Positions 61,341 through 64,000 of a stretch of DNA of 64,000 nucleotides are shown piece by piece (positions within the stretch are counted from its first letter, which is position 1; each line of letters begins with the position of its first letter). The DNA comes from JAIBJN01 sp963699495 (GTDB lineage Bacteria; Actinomycetota; Thermoleophilia; Gaiellales; Gaiellaceae). Under the pieces are notes generated by a model. It saw only the letters and a list, made by a program, of their open reading frames with translations. It was not told the origin of the DNA and made no database searches. The DNA lies in contig CAVOUB010000007.1 in assembly GCA_963699495.1 (NCBI GenBank), positions 65,779-129,778 of the forward strand, written 5' to 3'. Both the position numbers and the translations under genes were made by a program.

Positions 61341-62023
61341 CGGAGCGGCGTCCACGCATCGCTGTGCTCGTCTTCCCGGGATCGAACGACGACCGCGACG
61401 CCGCCTGGGCCCTCTCCGCACTCGGCGCCGAGCCGCAGCTGGTCTGGCACGCCGAGCCGCAGCTCCCGCGAGTCGAGGCGGTCGTCTTGCCCGGAGGCTT
61501 CTCCTACGGCGACTACCTGCGCGCCGGCGCCATCGCGCGCTTCGCGCCCGCGATGGCGGCAGTCGCCGATTTCGCCCAGGACGGCGGCCCCGTGCTCGGG
61601 ATCTGCAACGGATTCCAGATCCTCTGCGAAGCGGGGCTCTTGCCCGGGGCGCTCCGGCCGAACTCCTCGCTCTCGTTCGTCTGCCGCGACGTCCCGCTCG
61701 TCGTCGAGCGCGCAGACACGCCGTTCACAACGCGCTGTCAGTCCGGGCAGACCCTGGTGATCCCGGTCAAGCACGGGGACGGGTGCTACCAGGCGCCGCC
61801 CGGGCTCCCGGCGGAGCAGGTCGTCCTCCGCTACGTGGCGGGAGCGAATCCGAACGGGTCGGACGGGGACATCGCCGGCGTGCTCAACGCGGACGGGAAC
61901 GTCCTCGGACTCATGCCCCACCCCGAGCATGCGGTGGACACGCTGCTCGGCTCGGGAGACGGTGGCCTGATCCTCGCCTCGCTCATCGACGCCGCCCGGG
62001 AGCGTTCCTACGCGCACGCGTAA
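61337..62023 (+). CDS. purQ: Phosphoribosylformylglycinamidine synthase subunit PurQ
   Basis: A 228-aa class I glutamine amidotransferase: IAVLVFPGSNDDRDAAWAL, VVLPGGFSYGDYLRAGAIA, nucleophile LGICNGFQILCEAGLLPGAL, and GLMPHPEHAVD with the catalytic His-Glu. Supplies ammonia to PurL. The expected purL is not downstream: the next gene is on the other strand, so purL must be elsewhere. Confidence 0.95.
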   Translation: MTERRPRIAVLVFPGSNDDRDAAWALSALGAEPQLVWHAEPQLPRVEAVVLPGGFSYGDYLRAGAIARFAPAMAAVADFAQDGGPVLGICNGFQILCEAGLLPGALRPNSSLSFVCRDVPLVVERADTPFTTRCQSGQTLVIPVKHGDGCYQAPPGLPAEQVVLRYVAGANPNGSDGDIAGVLNADGNVLGLMPHPEHAVDTLLGSGDGGLILASLIDAARERSYAHA

Positions 62024-62061
62024 CCGGTTCCGGACGTCTCGTATTCAGTTTTGCTGGGCGG

Positions 62062-62358
62062 TTACGGCGCCGGAAGGGCCAGTGCCTCGGCGAGCCGCGG
62101 GTGCGATCCGAGCTCCGAGCGCAGGCGCTCGAGATCGCGTCCCCTGAGCGTGACCGGGCCGCGGCGAGCCATGCCGCCGGTCGAATAGGCAAAGCGGACG
62201 AGCTCACCCCCTTTCTCGTCCTCGAGAAGCTGGACGATCGTCTCGAAGCGGCGGTCGCCGGCGCGCTGGGCGATCCGGAGCTCCTCGAGCACCGTCGCCT
62301 GCCCCCACGGGGTGGCGGCCTTCGCCGCCCTGGTCGCCTTGATCGCCCTCGTCGTCAT
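62062..62358 (-). CDS. 98-aa hypothetical protein
   Basis: Starts MTTRAIKATRAAKAATPWGQ, basic at the N-terminus, then VLEELRIAQRAGDRRFETIV, GGELVRFAYSTGGMARRGPV and TLRGRDLERLRSELGSHPRL. Looks soluble. A TACGGT box (plus ACCGTA 62365–62370) ends 6 nt before the ATG. Codon pattern fits a real gene; no family recognised. Confidence 0.65.
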   Translation of the reverse strand: MTTRAIKATRAAKAATPWGQATVLEELRIAQRAGDRRFETIVQLLEDEKGGELVRFAYSTGGMARRGPVTLRGRDLERLRSELGSHPRLAEALALPAP

Positions 62359-62726
62359 GGGACGACCGTAGCTCGGAGAAACGCGCAGGAGTGTGACTCC
62401 TCGTGACGACATCGTCGCAAACGTCGAACCAGGAAACTCCGGTTCCACCCACTCCCGCTCGGCCGTGCGGGCGCCGCCCCGCCCTTGGAACAGGCAGCAC
62501 GGCGGTCGGACACTCCCGGCCTCAGACCGAGGAGGAGGATGCCGGCGCGAGGACTCACCACGTCGATCTCGCAGTCCGCGACGTGGAGCGGCCGCTCGTT
62601 GTGAATCCTGCAACGGGGGCCGGGGCTCGATTCGAGCTCGCGGCAAGGTAGTTCACCGCAGGCCGACTGAGACTCCACCCGGATGCGCGCGCGCGGGCTT
62701 CACTCCACGCTTGCAGCGGTGGCACC
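62359..62726. other. Intergenic stretch without a supported gene
   Basis: Between two genes that point apart. It holds the promoter of the 98-aa gene at its left end. I found no convincing tRNA, small RNA, ribosome-binding site with ORF, or repeat; the open frames inside look like GC-rich shadows. Confidence 0.5.
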
Positions 62727-63302
62727 TTGAGTGAAGAGTCCAAGCCTGGAGTCGACCTCTACTGGCTCCCGCTCGGCGCCGGCGGCCACTCGGTGCGACT
62801 GAACGGGCGCGTATTCGAGGCAGTGGCGGCGCGACTCGAACGGCGGCCGCCCTGCGACCTGTATCACTCGGCGCTCGAGGTGCGCGTGCCCGAGGGACGC
62901 TTCGTCATCGAGATGACGCCGGTCCCCGACAGCAACGGCGCGGAGCGGGGCGTCGTCGCCAAGGGCGCGGTCGGAACCCAGTGGGCCGGACGTTTCCGGA
63001 TCTTCCGCTACGAGGTACGCCGTTGGCGCGGCGGAATCATCCCGGACGTCGACGAAGCAGTCGAGAGCCCGCGGCGACTGACGGATGATCCAGATCTGGC
63101 GCAGCGAGTGCTCGACCTGGTTGCCCAGGTTCCCACGCCGGTCTGGGGTCGCGACGAGCTCGCTGCGGGCGAGATGTGGAACTCCAACTCGCTGATCGCC
63201 TGGCTGATCGTGCGCTGCGGCCTCTCTCCGGAGTCGGTTGACGCCCCGGCCGGTGGGCGCGCTCCAGGTTGGCGTGCCGGGCTGGCCGTGGCCCGGCGCT
63301 GA
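62727..63302 (+). CDS. Conserved hypothetical protein (191 aa)
   Basis: TTG start at 62727 (MSEESKPGVDLYWLPLGAGG). Distinct blocks: HSVRLNGRVFEAVAARLERR, LYHSALEVRVPEGRFVIEMT, GTQWAGRFRIFRYEVRRWRG and TPVWGRDELAAGEMWNSNSL. The pattern is of a conserved actinobacterial family of unknown function. Soluble, no signal. Isolated gene. Confidence 0.75.
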   Translation: MSEESKPGVDLYWLPLGAGGHSVRLNGRVFEAVAARLERRPPCDLYHSALEVRVPEGRFVIEMTPVPDSNGAERGVVAKGAVGTQWAGRFRIFRYEVRRWRGGIIPDVDEAVESPRRLTDDPDLAQRVLDLVAQVPTPVWGRDELAAGEMWNSNSLIAWLIVRCGLSPESVDAPAGGRAPGWRAGLAVARR

Positions 63303-63390
63303 GAGACGCCGCACGATTCCTTCGCGCGCGACCGCGGGCAGAATGACCAGCCTGATGCCGAGCCTGCGAGCGCCGCTGCGCTCTTCACGG

Positions 63391-63828
63391 CTATTCGTAC
63401 TCCTCGGCTTGCGGCAGGTCGTCGGTAATCTCGAACCAGGGTGCCTTGGAGCCGACGAAGATGTGCTCCGTCGGTCGAATGCTGGGGGCATCGACCAGCG
63501 AGCCCATCGCAACGTGCACATAGTCGCCGTTCCGCACCACCGAGAAGAGAAGGGAACCGCATGCCCCACACCGCGTGTCGTTCAGCTCGTCGTCTCCGTA
63601 GACCAGGAGGGAATCAATCCCCTCCGTGATCTCGATATTCCTCCGCTCGATGCCGGCAAACGCCTTGAAGGCCGAACCAGTTGCCGCGCGGCAGCGGGAG
63701 CAGTGGCAGTTCGCGGCGTACAGGAACGCGTCCGCCACTCGATAGCGGACCGCGCCACACTCACACTTCCCGACGAGCATGCGGACGTCCGCACCGCTTT
63801 CGTGGGGCATTTCGGCAGGCATCTGCAA
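63391..63828 (-). CDS. GFA-family zinc protein (CENP-V/GFA domain)
   Basis: A 145-aa protein with the Gfa zinc sites: GKCECGAVRYRV, AANCHCSRCRAATGSAF and DTRCGACGSLLFS. The family is named after glutathione-dependent formaldehyde-activating enzyme, but most members have no proven activity. ATG 63828 is the longest start; an ATG at residue 17 (MLVGKCECG) would be the more usual N-terminus. A formaldehyde role would suit the C1 theme, but this is speculative. Confidence 0.85.
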   Translation of the reverse strand: MQMPAEMPHESGADVRMLVGKCECGAVRYRVADAFLYAANCHCSRCRAATGSAFKAFAGIERRNIEITEGIDSLLVYGDDELNDTRCGACGSLLFSVVRNGDYVHVAMGSLVDAPSIRPTEHIFVGSKAPWFEITDDLPQAEEYE

Positions 63829-63948
63829 GCACCCTTTCTCTAGGTTCTCGATTCAGGACGCAAGCGCGGCGCAGCAGTGGCCGTTACGCCCTCCCCGTCG
63901 CCTGGGACCCCGACTTTCACGGCGGGACGTTCGAGCGAGACCGCCGCC

Positions 63949-64000
63949 TCAGCCGCGCTCGATGAGCTCGACCCGGTAGCCGTCTGGGAAGCGTACCTCG
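63949..64000 (-). CDS. C-terminal fragment of a VOC-family (glyoxalase-like) protein
   Basis: Only the last 16 codons are in the window: EVRFPDGYRVELIERG then TGA. The pattern PDGYRVELIE is the metal-binding (Glu) C-terminal strand of glyoxalase I/VOC proteins. The gene runs off the right edge. Confidence 0.6.
   Translation of the reverse strand, partial: EVRFPDGYRVELIERG

Noticed and set aside
62359..62726. tRNA or small RNA in the gap
   Set aside because: Looked for an acceptor/T-loop pattern on both strands; a GGTTCCACCC segment is present but no matching stems could be built.

Overview
The window is high-GC DNA (roughly 70% by eye) with dense, often 1–8 nt overlapping genes, frequent GTG/TTG starts and many apparently leaderless genes. 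The gene content points to a deep-branching actinobacterium. Thermoleophilia (Gaiellales/Solirubrobacterales) is my inference; no rRNA is present to prove it.

Layout. 0–6 kb: an APC permease fused to a UspA domain, an ammonium transporter with two small membrane proteins, and a CPA1 antiporter. 6–10 kb: a FAD amine-oxidoreductase divergent from iclR–gcvT-like–SDR genes. 10–14 kb: a UspA/zinc-ribbon/APC permease module, an EamA exporter and a gamma-glutamyl-amide hydrolase homologue. 14.4–20.6 kb: a redox operon (Fe-S protein, FAD-linked oxidase, 92-aa protein, luciferase-like flavoprotein, GMC oxidoreductase), facing an aldehyde dehydrogenase. 22.8–25.3 kb: a second copy of the APC/zinc-ribbon/UspA module. 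25.4–32.5 kb: an operon for trimethylamine dehydrogenase, ETF beta and alpha, a membrane ETF:quinone oxidoreductase of the EtfD type, and a THF-dependent GcvT-like protein. 32.5–37.1 kb: a selenium-binding/methanethiol-oxidase-like gene behind tandem palindromes, a TetR regulator and an alpha/beta-hydrolase–glycosyltransferase fusion. 37–45.6 kb: a polyamine operon (ALDH, potA, potD, potB, potC, aminotransferase, alcohol dehydrogenase). 45.7–50.6 kb: peptidase, Nudix, transporter, PhyH, tail-tube-like and regulator genes. 50.8–55.8 kb: a glutamine-synthetase III-like gene plus three split glutamate-synthase-like subunits, the gene set of gamma-glutamylmethylamide/N-methylglutamate synthesis. 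56–62 kb: purine genes purD, purE, purB, purC, purS, purQ.

Taken together, much of the window fits the use of methylated amines and polyamines as C and N sources. Trimethylamine would be demethylated by the dehydrogenase with electrons passing through ETF and EtfD to quinone. GcvT-like proteins could capture the C1 unit on folate, and the GS/NMGS-like operon could process methylamine. The dimethylamine step and a classical multi-subunit N-methylglutamate dehydrogenase are not seen here.

A technical point dominates the reading of 18.7–38.6 kb, plus single sites near 49.5 and 60.6 kb. Many conserved genes are broken by apparent single-base insertions. Every one that I could resolve is +1, often in GGGC or GGGCCC runs. 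I treat these genes as intact with sequence errors, not as pseudogenes.
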